In this document: in pieces, positions 9,600 to 18,573 of the stretch
How the letters are laid out: every line of letters begins with the position of its first letter
Position numbering within the stretch: position 1 is the stretch's first letter
DNA from: Flavobacterium tiangeerense
Lineage (GTDB): Bacteria; Bacteroidota; Bacteroidia; Flavobacteriales; Flavobacteriaceae
DNA length: 64,000 bases
Assembly: GCF_007830355.1 (NCBI RefSeq)
Contig: NZ_VLKO01000003.1
Coordinates: 186,231 to 250,230, forward strand
Reading direction: 5' to 3'
Notes under the pieces: model-generated
Seen by the model: only the letters and a program-made list of their open reading frames with translations
What the model was told of the DNA's origin: nothing
The model's database searches: none
Translations under genes and position numbers: made by a program

Positions 9600-9968
9600 A
9601 TGGGGAAATTTGGCTCTTTCGAAGAAATTAATTCTTGGCAAAAAGCAAGAATTTTTAATAAAAGAATATACCAAATCACTGAAAATACAAATTTCAAGAA
9701 AGACTTTGATTTCATTAGACAAGTTAGACGAGCTTCAATTTCGATATCATCAAATATAGCTGAAGGGTTTGAAAGAAATACTGACAAAGAGTTTGTTTAC
9801 TTTTTATACGTTGCAAAAGCTTCTGCTGGAGAAGTTCGTTCTCAATTATATTTAGCATTTGATTTAGAATATATTACAAAAGAAGAATTTGAAAAACTTT
9901 TAGAATCAGTTACAGAAATATCAAAATTGTTAAGTGGTTTTATTAAATATCTGAGTCCAAAGTCATAA
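9600..9968 (+). CDS. Four-helix-bundle protein (23S rRNA IVS-type, S23 family)
   Basis: 122 residues. It matches the family first seen as ORFs in 23S rRNA intervening sequences: an N-terminal SWQKAR-type motif, the central RRASISISSNIAEGFER block and C-terminal helices (GEVRSQLYLAFDL). The fold is a four-helix bundle; the biological role is unknown. Members appear scattered and apparently mobile in Bacteroidota. Here the gene sits between sufC and sufD, 50 bases after one and 115 before the other, in the same orientation, so it would be co-transcribed with the SUF genes. It is not part of the known SUF pathway. Confidence 0.9.
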   Translation: MGKFGSFEEINSWQKARIFNKRIYQITENTNFKKDFDFIRQVRRASISISSNIAEGFERNTDKEFVYFLYVAKASAGEVRSQLYLAFDLEYITKEEFEKLLESVTEISKLLSGFIKYLSPKS

Positions 9969-10036
9969 AGAGGTAACCTCAGTGTAACTTTAAATACTTT
10001 CATATAAAGACTCATAAATAATGTTACGTTGACAAT

Positions 10037-10076
10037 CCAAAGTCTTTCGACTTTCGACTTTCGACTTTAAGACTTA
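10037..10076. repeat. TTTCGAC tandem repeat before sufD
   Basis: Three and a half copies of a 7-bp unit (GACTTTC) followed by GACTTTAAGACTT. It belongs to the spacer family described at 7203-7275 and is the clearest tandem example. Confidence 0.6.
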
Positions 10077-10083
10077 AATAAAA

Positions 10084-11400
10084 ATGGAATTAAAAGAAAA
10101 ATTACTATCGTCTTTTATGGCTTTTGAAGAGCGCATCGATGTTCATGCTGAACTTCATGATGTGCGCACAGCCGCATTAAAAAACTTTGAGAATAAAGGT
10201 TTCCCTACAAAAAAAGAAGAAGCTTGGAAATATACCTCGCTTAATGCTGTACTAAAAAATGACTTTACTGTATTTCCTAAACAAGAAAATACAGTGCAAT
10301 ATGCTGATGTTAAAAAATACTTTTTACACGAAATTGATACTTACAAAGTAGTTTTTATTGATGGTGTTTTTAGTTCACATTTGTCAGCTACAACTCACGA
10401 AGGTATTGATGTTTGTTTATTGTCATCGGCATTAAACAAACCCAAGTATAAGGAAATAGTTGATACCTATTTCAACCAAATTGTCAACAAGGAAGAAAGC
10501 TTGACCTCTCTAAATACGGCTTTCGCCAATGAGGGAGCGTACATTAACATTCCAAGAAATAAAGTAGCGGATAAACCTATTGAGATCATGTATTTTTCAA
10601 CAGGAAACGAAGCCGCACTGCTAGTTCAACCGCGTAACTTAATCGTTGTAGGCGAAAATGCACAGGTTCAAATCATTGAGCGTCATCAAAGTTTAAATGA
10701 AAATCCAGTATTAACGAATTCAGTAACTGAGATTTTTGCACAGAAAAGAGCTTTTGTTGATGTTTATAAAATACAAAACGATAGCCTTTCTGCTAACTTA
10801 GTAGACAATACTTACGTGTCACAAAAAGAAGAAAGTAGTGTAGCGGTAAACACGTTTAGTTTTGGTGGAAACCTCACTAGAAACAATCTTAATTTTTACC
10901 ACTTTGGCGAAAGAATTGTAAGTTATTTGAATGGTATTACCATCATTGGTGAAAAGCAACACGTAGATCATTACACTTTAGTACATCACGCTACGCCAAA
11001 TTGCGAAAGCCATCAGGATTACAAAGGAATATTTACGGATCGATCTACCGGAGTCTTTAACGGGAAAATCTTTGTAGAAAAAGAAGCTCAAAAAACAAAT
11101 GCTTTTCAAAAAAGTAACAACATTTTATTGAGTGATAAAGCGACTATTAATGCCAAACCGCAATTAGAAATTTTTGCAGATGATGTAAAATGTTCACACG
11201 GTTGCACCATTGGTCAACTTGATGAAACGGCGATGTTTTACATGCAACAACGCGGAATTCCTAAAAAAGAAGCAAAAGCACTATTGATGTATGCGTTCTC
11301 AAATGCGGTAATTGAAAGCATCAAGATACCAGAATTAAAACAACGCATCACCAAAATTATTGCCAATAAACTAGGCGTAAAAATGGGATTTGATTTGTAG
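10084..11400 (+). CDS. sufD: Fe-S cluster assembly protein SufD
   Basis: 438 residues, paralogous to SufB and a member of the SufBCD scaffold. The C-terminal half carries the family's diagnostic stretch, DDVKCSHGCTIGQLDE, and then MQQRGIPKKEAKALL, matching the equivalent end of SufB. The N-terminus contains the EEAWKYTSL motif usual for SufD. It ends at a strong hairpin shared with the convergent serine hydrolase gene. Confidence 0.96.
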   Translation: MELKEKLLSSFMAFEERIDVHAELHDVRTAALKNFENKGFPTKKEEAWKYTSLNAVLKNDFTVFPKQENTVQYADVKKYFLHEIDTYKVVFIDGVFSSHLSATTHEGIDVCLLSSALNKPKYKEIVDTYFNQIVNKEESLTSLNTAFANEGAYINIPRNKVADKPIEIMYFSTGNEAALLVQPRNLIVVGENAQVQIIERHQSLNENPVLTNSVTEIFAQKRAFVDVYKIQNDSLSANLVDNTYVSQKEESSVAVNTFSFGGNLTRNNLNFYHFGERIVSYLNGITIIGEKQHVDHYTLVHHATPNCESHQDYKGIFTDRSTGVFNGKIFVEKEAQKTNAFQKSNNILLSDKATINAKPQLEIFADDVKCSHGCTIGQLDETAMFYMQQRGIPKKEAKALLMYAFSNAVIESIKIPELKQRITKIIANKLGVKMGFDL

Positions 11401-11426
11401 TTTTTAACACCAAACTCACTATACAC

Positions 11427-11460
11427 AAAGGGCGCAGCGTTTAACAACTTTGCGCCCTTT
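11427..11460. terminator. Bidirectional terminator between sufD and a convergent gene
   Basis: A perfect 10-bp stem AAAGGGCGCA / TGCGCCCTTT with a 14-nt loop and T-rich sequence on the plus-strand side. It lies between the sufD stop at 11400 and the convergent stop at 11470. Confidence 0.8.
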
Positions 11461-11469
11461 CTATTTCAT

Positions 11470-12816
11470 TTATTTTTTTAATGCAGTGAGAATGTCTCGC
11501 AGCATTCCATTAAAATCAAATTCTGAATTCTCTTTTAAACCCATTCTAACAATCACAATATCCATTGATGGAATGATGGCTACCATTTGACCTTGAAAAC
11601 CGCTACAGTAATACATATCCTTTGGAACATCAGGGAAAAATCCTCCAGCGTTCAGCCAAAATTGGCCACCATATCTGCCTCCAGAAGTATTTGTAGGTGT
11701 TGCGGTGTATTTCACCCAACTTTCATTAAAAATTTGTTCTCCGTTCCAGTTGCCTTGGTGTAAATAGAGTAAGCCAAACTTAGCCCAATCCCGAGTAGTT
11801 GCCCAACCGTATGACGAGCCCACATAATTTCCCGCCATATCGGTTTCGATAACCATAGAATTCATTCCTATTTTATCTATTAAATCGGTGTACCAAAAAT
11901 CTAAATATTCTTGATGTGTTTTGAACTGCTGTCGCAAAATTCCCGAAAGTAAATTAGAGGTTCCTGAAGAGTAATTCCATTTCATATTGGGTTTATATTC
12001 TGCTGGTTTCTCGATTTGTGCTCGGGTCATATCTTCGGCTTGAAAAAGCATTTTGGTAGCATCACAAATAGAAGCATAATCTTCTACCCACTGTAAACCG
12101 GAATTCATGTGCAGCAAGTCACTTGTTGTTATTAATTTTCGTCTGTCATTTTTCCATTCTGGAATAGGAGCTGGAGCATCAATGTCAAATTTTCTTTGTT
12201 TTTCTAAAACTCCAAACATGGCGCTCGTGATACTTTTGGTCATGGACCAACCTAATATTCTACTGTTTTTAGTAAATCCCGTATCGTATTTTTCGGCAAT
12301 GATTTTGTCTTTATAAATTACTAATAGGGAACGCGTTCTCTTTTTTAACTCTCCTTTTACATCAAAAGCATTGGCTACAGCCGAATTCAATTTGGTATAA
12401 TCAACGTTAGCAAAAATGGTATCTTTAGGTTCGTTATTTCCGTATGGAAACGGTAAATTGTTGTTCAATTTTGTTCTTTTAGGAACCAAATACGGTTTTG
12501 AAACATCAAAATCATCGTTGATTAAAGTAACTCCCAAACCTTCACGGTAAATGGCTTTTCGCTCCTTTAATCCGTAAACAGCAGAGGTAACCATTTTTTG
12601 AGCACCATAAATGGTATTTGTAGCAAGGTCTAATAACTCAATATCATTATCGCCGGCTTCAATCAGAGCTTGTGATCTACCATCTAGAAAATGTCCTGAA
12701 GCAATGCTCTTTGCCGAAAAACCAGAAATTAAATCGAGTTTTGGATAAGTTGTAAAACCCACATAGACAATTCCGATTAGTAGAACAACCGCAATAATTT
12801 TAAATATTTTTTTCAT
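11470..12816 (-). CDS. Serine hydrolase of the beta-lactamase class C/PBP family
   Basis: 448 residues from the ATG at 12816; the longer frame adds 24 unlikely residues before the obvious hydrophobic N-terminus. Residues ~3-22 form a membrane anchor or uncleaved signal. The active-site tetrad SMTK (Ser191 nucleophile, Lys194) and a YSS motif (Tyr282) define the class C beta-lactamase/D-aminopeptidase fold. Family members hydrolyse esters or D-amino-acid peptides; the substrate here is unknown. It lies antisense between sufD and sufS, splitting the SUF genes into two transcription units. Confidence 0.85.
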   Translation of the reverse strand: MKKIFKIIAVVLLIGIVYVGFTTYPKLDLISGFSAKSIASGHFLDGRSQALIEAGDNDIELLDLATNTIYGAQKMVTSAVYGLKERKAIYREGLGVTLINDDFDVSKPYLVPKRTKLNNNLPFPYGNNEPKDTIFANVDYTKLNSAVANAFDVKGELKKRTRSLLVIYKDKIIAEKYDTGFTKNSRILGWSMTKSITSAMFGVLEKQRKFDIDAPAPIPEWKNDRRKLITTSDLLHMNSGLQWVEDYASICDATKMLFQAEDMTRAQIEKPAEYKPNMKWNYSSGTSNLLSGILRQQFKTHQEYLDFWYTDLIDKIGMNSMVIETDMAGNYVGSSYGWATTRDWAKFGLLYLHQGNWNGEQIFNESWVKYTATPTNTSGGRYGGQFWLNAGGFFPDVPKDMYYCSGFQGQMVAIIPSMDIVIVRMGLKENSEFDFNGMLRDILTALKK

Positions 12817-12964
12817 AAACCATTCTTTTGACTGCAATTTATTAAAAACATTTGAATTCTGTAGGTTTAAAAAAAAACTACTTAACAAATAATTTGGCTA
12901 TCAAAGCATAACAAGAAAGTATGAAAAACTTGGGTTTCTTAATTTCAAAACGGTTTAATTTCAG

Positions 12965-12972
12965 TACTTTTG
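12965..12972 (+). promoter_or_regulatory. Putative -7 box of the sufS transcription unit
   Basis: TACTTTTG fits TAnnTTTG and lies 24 bases before the sufS ATG. This is expected, since sufS is cut off from the upstream suf promoter by a convergent gene. Confidence 0.5.
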
Positions 12973-12996
12973 TAATTAGATTTTTCCTAAATAATT

Positions 12997-14211
12997 ATGC
13001 TAGACATTCAAAAAATAAGAGCCGATTTTCCGATACTTACTCAAAAAGTAAACGGTAAACCATTAGTCTATTTCGATAACGGAGCTACAACTCAAAAACC
13101 GCAAGTGGTGATTGATGCGATAGCGAAATACTATCAAGAAATCAATGCTAATATTCATCGTGGCGTACATACTTTGAGCCAATTAGCAACGGATGCTTAC
13201 GAAGAATCCCGCAAGAAAATTCAAAATCACATCAATGCAAAATTTGCTCACGAAGTACTTTTTACCTCTGGGACCACACACGGTATTAATGCAGTAACCA
13301 ATGGATTTGCTTCGATTTTAAAACCGGGTGATGAAATTTTAGTTTCGGCATTGGAACACCACAGCAATATTGTGCCTTGGCAAATGTTGTGCGAACGTAC
13401 AGGAGCTATTTTACGTGTCATTCCTATGAATACCGATGGCGAGTTGATTATGGCAGAATACGACAAATTATTGTCGGATAAAACTAAGGTTGTAACGGTT
13501 AATCATATTTCGAATGCTCTTGGAACGATCAATCCTGTTAAATACATGATTGACAAAGCACACGAAGTAGGCGCTGCAGTTTTAATAGATGGTGCGCAAG
13601 CTGTTCCACATTTAAAACCTGATGTACAAGAACTAGATTGTGATTTCTATGTTTTTTCAGGACATAAATTGTGCGGGCCAACAGGAACCGGTATTTTATA
13701 TGGTAAAGAAGAATGCTTGAATAAATTACCGCCTTATCAAGGTGGTGGCGAAATGATCAAAGAAGTGACTTTCGAGAAAACAACTTATGCAGAACTACCT
13801 CATAAATTTGAAGCAGGAACTCCCAATATTGCTGGTGGAATTGCATTAGGAACCGCTGTTGATTATATGAACGAAGTAGGTTTTGACAACATTCAGCAGC
13901 AAGAAAAAGAATTGCTAGAGTATGGAACCCAACAATTATTGACCATTGAAGGATTAAAAATTTACGGTACAGCCAAAGAAAAAACATCTGTAATTTCATT
14001 TAATATTGATGGAATTCACCCGTACGATATTGGCACCATAATTGACAAATTAGGAATAGCGGTGCGCACAGGACACCATTGTGCACAACCGATCATGAAT
14101 TTCTTTGAGATTCCGGGCACCATTAGAGCTTCCTTTGCGTTTTATAATACAAAAGAAGAAATCGACAGTTTAGTTGCCGCTGTAAAAAGAGCTCAAAATA
14201 TGCTTGCTTAA
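12997..14211 (+). CDS. sufS: SufS-type (group II) cysteine desulfurase
   Basis: 404 residues. A PLP enzyme that takes sulfur from cysteine as an enzyme-bound persulfide, giving alanine. The PLP lysine is Lys224 in SGHKLCGP, and the persulfide cysteine is Cys362 in RTGHHCAQP, the sequence typical of SufS rather than IscS. The partner SufE is encoded two genes downstream. It opens the second SUF unit, with a small unknown gene 17 bases downstream. Confidence 0.96.
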   Translation: MLDIQKIRADFPILTQKVNGKPLVYFDNGATTQKPQVVIDAIAKYYQEINANIHRGVHTLSQLATDAYEESRKKIQNHINAKFAHEVLFTSGTTHGINAVTNGFASILKPGDEILVSALEHHSNIVPWQMLCERTGAILRVIPMNTDGELIMAEYDKLLSDKTKVVTVNHISNALGTINPVKYMIDKAHEVGAAVLIDGAQAVPHLKPDVQELDCDFYVFSGHKLCGPTGTGILYGKEECLNKLPPYQGGGEMIKEVTFEKTTYAELPHKFEAGTPNIAGGIALGTAVDYMNEVGFDNIQQQEKELLEYGTQQLLTIEGLKIYGTAKEKTSVISFNIDGIHPYDIGTIIDKLGIAVRTGHHCAQPIMNFFEIPGTIRASFAFYNTKEEIDSLVAAVKRAQNMLA

Positions 14212-14228
14212 CGTTAAACAATAACTAT

Positions 14229-14663
14229 ATGAAAACAGTACTTGCTTTAGTCGCTACCGTGATTCTTGGATCTACTTGCAGTGATAAGAACCAATCCGAT
14301 TTAGAAAATACAGTGATTGAATACTCAGCCAATACGAGAGGCTTTTATCAAAAAATTACCGTAGCCAACCACAAGGTAAGCATAAGCAAGGACCGCAATG
14401 GAACCGAAAAACCAACTGCAACTGCTATTTCTGATGCTGACTGGAAGAAACTTGTAACAGATTTTCAAACTATTGAGCTTGATGATTTAGCTACGTTAAA
14501 AGCGCCTTCTGAAAAACGATTTCATGACGGAGCTGCCATTGCGAATCTAAAAATAGTTCATAAAGAAAAAATATATCAAAGCACATCATTTGATCATGGT
14601 ACTCCACCAAAAGAAATTGAAAAATTAGTTAACAAAATCAATGCTTTGGTTGAAACCAACTAA
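14229..14663 (+). CDS. Small exported protein of unknown function in the SUF unit
   Basis: 144 residues. The N-terminus (MKTVLALVATVILGSTC) is signal-like. Cys17 could be a lipidation site, but Gly-Ser-Thr before it is a weak lipobox. The remainder is soluble, with no recognised catalytic motif. It lies 17 bases after sufS and 20 before sufE, so it is co-transcribed with sulfur-mobilisation genes, yet an exported protein is an odd companion for this cytoplasmic pathway. The function is not recognised. Confidence 0.7.
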   Translation: MKTVLALVATVILGSTCSDKNQSDLENTVIEYSANTRGFYQKITVANHKVSISKDRNGTEKPTATAISDADWKKLVTDFQTIELDDLATLKAPSEKRFHDGAAIANLKIVHKEKIYQSTSFDHGTPPKEIEKLVNKINALVETN

Positions 14664-14683
14664 AACACATTAAAATAAAACCA

Positions 14684-15103
14684 ATGACGATAAAAGAAAT
14701 ACAAGACGAAATTGTGGACGAATTCTCCCTATTTGATGATTGGATGGAGCGTTACGAATACATTATTGAATTAGGTAAAAAACTACCTTTGATAAAGGAA
14801 GAATACAAAACAGAAAACAATATCATCAAAGGATGCCAGTCAAAAGTATGGCTGCAAGGAGAACAACAAGAAGACACTATTGTTTTTACGGCTGATAGTG
14901 ATGCCATTTTAACCAAAGGAATTATCGCCATCTTGATTCGAGCTTTTAGCAATCAAAAAGCCGCCGATATACTTTCTGCAGATATGGATTTTATTGATGA
15001 AATTGGCCTAAAAGAACATTTATCGCCAACTCGTGCTAACGGATTAGTTTCGATGATAAAAAATATAAAAATGTACGCCTTAGCGTTTGAGGCTAAAAAC
15101 TAA
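14684..15103 (+). CDS. sufE: SufE sulfur acceptor protein
   Basis: 139 residues. SufE accepts the persulfide from SufS and passes it to SufB. The active cysteine is Cys51 in IIKGCQSKVWL, the family signature, and the N-terminal DWMERYEYIIELGKKLP segment is also standard. The position downstream of sufS fits the pairwise action of the two proteins. Confidence 0.96.
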   Translation: MTIKEIQDEIVDEFSLFDDWMERYEYIIELGKKLPLIKEEYKTENNIIKGCQSKVWLQGEQQEDTIVFTADSDAILTKGIIAILIRAFSNQKAADILSADMDFIDEIGLKEHLSPTRANGLVSMIKNIKMYALAFEAKN

Positions 15104-15130
15104 TTTGTAAACCAATTCTTTTTTAAACAT

Positions 15131-15208
15131 GTAAGGCATTTAAGGTTTTATAAGTTAAAATAAAATTGAAAATATATAACAAATCTTAAATGACCTTAAA
15201 TGCCTTAT
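15131..15208. repeat. Long inverted repeat between sufE and the sufT-like gene
   Basis: Arms at 15131-15146 (GTAAGGCATTTAAGGT) and 15193-15208 (ACCTTAAATGCCTTAT) are complementary over 15 of 16 bases with a 46-base AT-rich loop. No T-run follows. It could be an RNA structure within the operon or a spacer element of the kind seen elsewhere in the window. Confidence 0.65.
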
Positions 15209-15245
15209 ATGGTTATTAAAAATAATAAAAATAAATTGTTGAAAC

Positions 15246-15569
15246 ATGACACAAGAAATAGACACTAACGAATTAGGAGAAGCAATCGTAAAAAAATTAA
15301 AAACTATTTACGATCCAGAGATTCCTGTAGATATTTACGAATTAGGATTAATTTATGACGTAATGGTAAACACAGATTATGAAGTAAAAGTTCTTATGAC
15401 ACTTACCTCTCCAAACTGTCCAGTTGCTGAAAGTTTACCAAAAGAAGTAGAAGACAAAATTAAATCTATCGAGCATGTAAAAGATGCCGAGGTTGAAATT
15501 ACTTTTGATCCACCTTGGAGCAAAGACTTAATGAGTGAAGAAGCTAAATTAGAATTGGGGATGCTATAA
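15246..15569 (+). CDS. sufT: SufT-like DUF59/MIP18-family Fe-S maturation protein
   Basis: 107 residues containing a complete DUF59 domain: YDPEIPVDIYELGLIYDV near the start, TLTSPNCPVAESLP in the middle (with the conserved cysteine) and EITFDPPWSKDLMSEEAK at the end. DUF59 proteins in suf operons assist late Fe-S maturation or cluster delivery. It is the fourth gene of the sufS unit. The name sufT is by family and context. Confidence 0.9.
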   Translation: MTQEIDTNELGEAIVKKLKTIYDPEIPVDIYELGLIYDVMVNTDYEVKVLMTLTSPNCPVAESLPKEVEDKIKSIEHVKDAEVEITFDPPWSKDLMSEEAKLELGML

Positions 15570-15571
15570 TA

Positions 15572-15644
15572 AGTCATAAAGTTGAAAGTCATAAAGTCTG
15601 AAAGTAAAAGGCCTTATGACTTTTGACATTTGACTTTAAGACTT
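15572..15644. repeat. Degenerate inverted repeat of AGTCATAAAGTC-type units
   Basis: The left side has repeated AAGTCATAAAGT units and the right side has GACTTTTGACATTTGACTTTAAGAC-like complements, able to pair as an imperfect stem. It fills the sufT-DUF2480 spacer. Confidence 0.55.
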
Positions 15645-15649
15645 CAAAA

Positions 15650-16159
15650 ATGGAAGAAATAATAAATAAAGTAGCCAATAGTGTACTCGAAGTTTTCGAT
15701 CTTGAGGATTATTATCCAAAAGGAATACGCACGCAAATTGACATCTCACAATGGCTTGCTGAAGGATTTTTGCTAAGAGAAAAAGATTTCAGAGAAGATC
15801 TCAAAAATCACGATTGGTCACAATACGAAGATCAATATGTGGCTATACATTGCAGTACTGATGCCATAGTACCGGCATGGGCATCTATATTGGTTGCCAT
15901 TCAACTTGTGCCTTTTGCAAAAAAAATAGTCAATGGGAATTTAGAAGATCTTGAAGCCTCATTGTATGAAGAATTATTACCAAAAATCGACTATTCGGTT
16001 TATCAAGACAAACCCGTTATCTTGAAAGGATGTTCTAAAAAACCAGTACCAACTCGTGCTTATGTGGTAGCAGTGCAACATTTACAACAAGTAGCCCGCA
16101 GTATTATGTATGGCGAAGCATGTTCAGCCGTGCCATTGTTTAAGAGTAAAAAAGAGTAA
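15650..16159 (+). CDS. DUF2480 family protein
   Basis: 169 residues from the ATG at 15650; a longer frame beginning at a TTG in the spacer repeat is not credible. It resembles the Bacteroidota-specific DUF2480 family: MEEIINKVANSVLEVFDLEDYYPKG at the N-terminus and a LKGCSKKPVPTRAY motif with a conserved cysteine near the C-terminus. No function is established. Its regular place at the end of the suf genes suggests a role in Fe-S assembly, which is inference from context. Confidence 0.8.
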   Translation: MEEIINKVANSVLEVFDLEDYYPKGIRTQIDISQWLAEGFLLREKDFREDLKNHDWSQYEDQYVAIHCSTDAIVPAWASILVAIQLVPFAKKIVNGNLEDLEASLYEELLPKIDYSVYQDKPVILKGCSKKPVPTRAYVVAVQHLQQVARSIMYGEACSAVPLFKSKKE

Positions 16160-16418
16160 CTCTTGTGTTTAACGTGAACATCCGCAAGACTGTTTTTTGA
16201 TTTTTTGTCAAAAAAGGATTTGATTTTAATGCATCAAAAGCACCTGTTTTTAAATGCTTAATTTTGATTTATAATTTATCTTTTAGGCACATTTATCAGG
16301 TTTCAATTTTAAGAAAAAACATCATCTGGCTATAAAACGAACATTTTTGTGTTGCTGGACTTGGGTGTATCCTACAATAGAATTGATTACTTAGAAATCT
16401 AAAAGTGCCATAAAGAAA

Positions 16419-17624
16419 TCACCTTCTGAATTTAAAATATTCGGTTAAAGGATGTTTCTTGTTTTTCAACATTTCAGAAACGAGTTCCATTCCAATGACT
16501 GAGAAGGTGATGCCGTTTCCGCCAAATCCCAAAACAAAATACGCGCTTGGAAAATTAGGATGTTTGCCAATGTAGGGCAATCCGTCCTTGGTTTCGCCAA
16601 AAGTACCTGCCCAAACAAAATCCATTCTGAAATCATAATCAGGTAAAATTTTCTTCAGATATTTAGTCAGTTTAGCAGACTTTTCGTTGAGTAAGGAATC
16701 TCTTTTTGCAGCGTCTACAAAATTTTCATCTTCGCCACCAATAAGCAATCGATTGTCATCTGTGGTTCGCATGTACATGTAAGGTTCTGCTGTGTTCCAA
16801 AACAGCGTGTCGTTAAGATGTGATTGATCGTCTTCAAAACATTCGCCCACAATGGCATAAGTAGATAGTAATTTTACAAACTTGTCTTTAATGATCTCGG
16901 TACTTTCAAAACCGTTGCAGTAGAGTATTTTTTTAGCAGTAATAGTAGTACCATGTTCCGTTAAAACGGTTACGCCATTTTGTGTGTACTTAACTTTTTT
17001 AATGTCGGTTTTATCAAAAATCTGCAATCCTTTTTTATGATTGTATGCTAGAACATCATGCGCTAATTGGAAAGCATCTATACTCCCGCCTTGTTCAGAC
17101 AAGATGCCGCCATGCGAATGTTTGATGCTAAATTTTTTATCAATTTCTTCGGCTTCCATCCATTTTACAGGCATTCCAATTTTTTTTCGTGCTTCAAATT
17201 CTTTTTTTAACCAGACAACATCTTTCTTTAAAGCGGCAAAATAAAGGGATTCTTTTTTCTTGAAACCACAATCTGATTTTACTTGTTGTACGATTTTCTG
17301 CAAATCATCAATTGATTTGTAACACGCCCAATAACTTTCAACGGCCGCTTTTTCGCCAATCAAATCTATAAGTTGGTACAACGGCACATCAATCTCATAT
17401 TGCAACATGGATGTTGTAGCCGACGTGCTTCCGTGACCAATTTCTCTGCGATCAATAAGCACGGTTTTGTAACCATCTGCCATGCATTGATGCGCTATAA
17501 GACTGCCGGTAATTCCGCCTCCTACAACAAGAACTTCTGTGTCTAAATTTTCTCTTACGGAGGGATAGGAATTTATAATTCCATTTTTTACCAACCAAAA
17601 AGGTTCACTTGATTTTAGTTTCAT
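16419..17624 (-). CDS. FAD-dependent oxidoreductase, DAO/glycine-oxidase-like
   Basis: 401 residues. The Rossmann motif VLVVGGGITGSLIA (glycines 35-37 and 40) near the N-terminus binds FAD. The C-terminal LVLGFGGNGITFS-type motif and a GEDENFVDAA segment match the DAO superfamily, which oxidises amines or amino acids. No rubredoxin/Rieske domain follows. It is monocistronic and flanked by ~255-bp spacers. The substrate is unknown. Confidence 0.85.
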   Translation of the reverse strand: MKLKSSEPFWLVKNGIINSYPSVRENLDTEVLVVGGGITGSLIAHQCMADGYKTVLIDRREIGHGSTSATTSMLQYEIDVPLYQLIDLIGEKAAVESYWACYKSIDDLQKIVQQVKSDCGFKKKESLYFAALKKDVVWLKKEFEARKKIGMPVKWMEAEEIDKKFSIKHSHGGILSEQGGSIDAFQLAHDVLAYNHKKGLQIFDKTDIKKVKYTQNGVTVLTEHGTTITAKKILYCNGFESTEIIKDKFVKLLSTYAIVGECFEDDQSHLNDTLFWNTAEPYMYMRTTDDNRLLIGGEDENFVDAAKRDSLLNEKSAKLTKYLKKILPDYDFRMDFVWAGTFGETKDGLPYIGKHPNFPSAYFVLGFGGNGITFSVIGMELVSEMLKNKKHPLTEYFKFRR

Positions 17625-17882
17625 GGCGTTTTAGCTTTTATCAAATGTAATGATAATGAATGCGCTACATTTATTCTTTAAAGTTATTATGTTACATAAT
17701 TATAAGATGATTTCTGTTGTGTTTTTTATGAAACGATTGTTTTTTGAATGGAAGCATGGGGTTCCTTACTTTGAAAAACAGCAAACTAATAAAAACACAA
17801 AATTATATTTTGCGGCATTTTTATTCTAAATTTATTGATTTCAAATGCGCTAATACAACGAACCTTCAAATTGCAACTAATC

Positions 17883-18353
17883 ATGAAAAAAATATTTTGG
17901 ATTTTAATATTATGTATTTCATTTTCGATGATGGGTCAATCCCAAGAAAGTGATTTTTTTAACTTTTATAAAGGCGGGACTAAGTATAAGAAACCTGTCA
18001 AATATGTGCTTTTTAATATGTCCGCAGGAGATATTAAAAAAGAAGTTAATAATAAAATCTATTTTTATATGGGAGGAGAGACTTTTATTTTTGATTCTAA
18101 AATCAATAAAAAGGATACTTGCTTAGTTGACAAGTTTAAATTCACCTTCGATAAATCAGAAGATTTACAGCAAAAAGCGTATCAGTTTTACAAGGAAAAA
18201 AAGCAAATGGAGGAAATAAAAATGAAGTTAAAAAATCTAATACTGTATCCGGTAACTGATTTTAGTCCATACTTTAAAATTTATGTATTAGAAAAAACTC
18301 ATAAAAATACGTTATTAAAATATGAAGTAGATTGGATATATTCTACTTTTTAA
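17883..18353 (+). CDS. Small secreted protein of unknown function
   Basis: 156 residues from the ATG at 17883, chosen because it opens directly on a signal peptide (MKKIFWILILC...MGQSQ). The mature part is Lys/Phe-rich with no recognised domain. It is the first gene of an AT-rich accessory island and is followed at 37 bases by the first REPIN-like repeat. It is not clearly homologous to the three tandem paralogues downstream, though its length, export and setting are similar. Confidence 0.6.
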   Translation: MKKIFWILILCISFSMMGQSQESDFFNFYKGGTKYKKPVKYVLFNMSAGDIKKEVNNKIYFYMGGETFIFDSKINKKDTCLVDKFKFTFDKSEDLQQKAYQFYKEKKQMEEIKMKLKNLILYPVTDFSPYFKIYVLEKTHKNTLLKYEVDWIYSTF

Positions 18354-18390
18354 AAATAAAAGAGAGCAGTGTATTTTGGTACATCCTCTG

Positions 18391-18529
18391 CTGGCGCGAG
18401 CGTCCCACTCGTGATGATTGCCAACAAGGACTATCCATTATGATAGCAGTTTGTGATAGTAAGTCGTTTTTTTTGAAGTATCTTACGATATAATTTGTGT
18501 TTACGAGCGGGACGCTCGCGTAAGCTGGG
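18391..18529. repeat. REPIN-like palindromic repeat, copy 1
   Basis: About 139 bp. The left arm is CTGGCGCGAGCGTCCC-ACTCGTGA and the right arm is TTACGAGCGGGACGCTCGCG-TAAGCTGG; the arms are inverted complements, and each contains a small hairpin (CGAGCG-GGA-CGCTCG on the right). The GC-rich ends stand out against an AT-rich interior. Two more full copies occur at 19189-19316 and 20786-20916, and a truncated one at 22047-22079. Confidence 0.85.
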
Positions 18530-18566
18530 TGAGATTAGTATAGTAGGCAATTCTTGTAATAAATAA
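18522..18566 (+). pseudogene. Possible coding tail ending in Cys-Asn(-Lys), unit A
   Basis: A short open stretch reads KLGEISIVGNSCNK then stop, 7 bases before the next gene. On its own it would be ignored. Three further genes in this island are preceded by similar tails ending in Cys-Asn, so it may be the last remnant of a larger protein. Its frame differs from the one that runs through repeat copies 2 and 3. Confidence 0.3.
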
Positions 18567-18573
18567 TTATCAG

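Noticed and set aside
9584..9787. Minus-strand open frame opposite the four-helix-bundle gene
   Set aside because: Shadow of the recognised plus-strand gene.
16160..16418. Hidden gene in the spacer between DUF2480 and the FAD oxidoreductase
   Set aside because: No frame longer than a few dozen codons on either strand and no coding-like pattern; the spacer is simply AT-rich.
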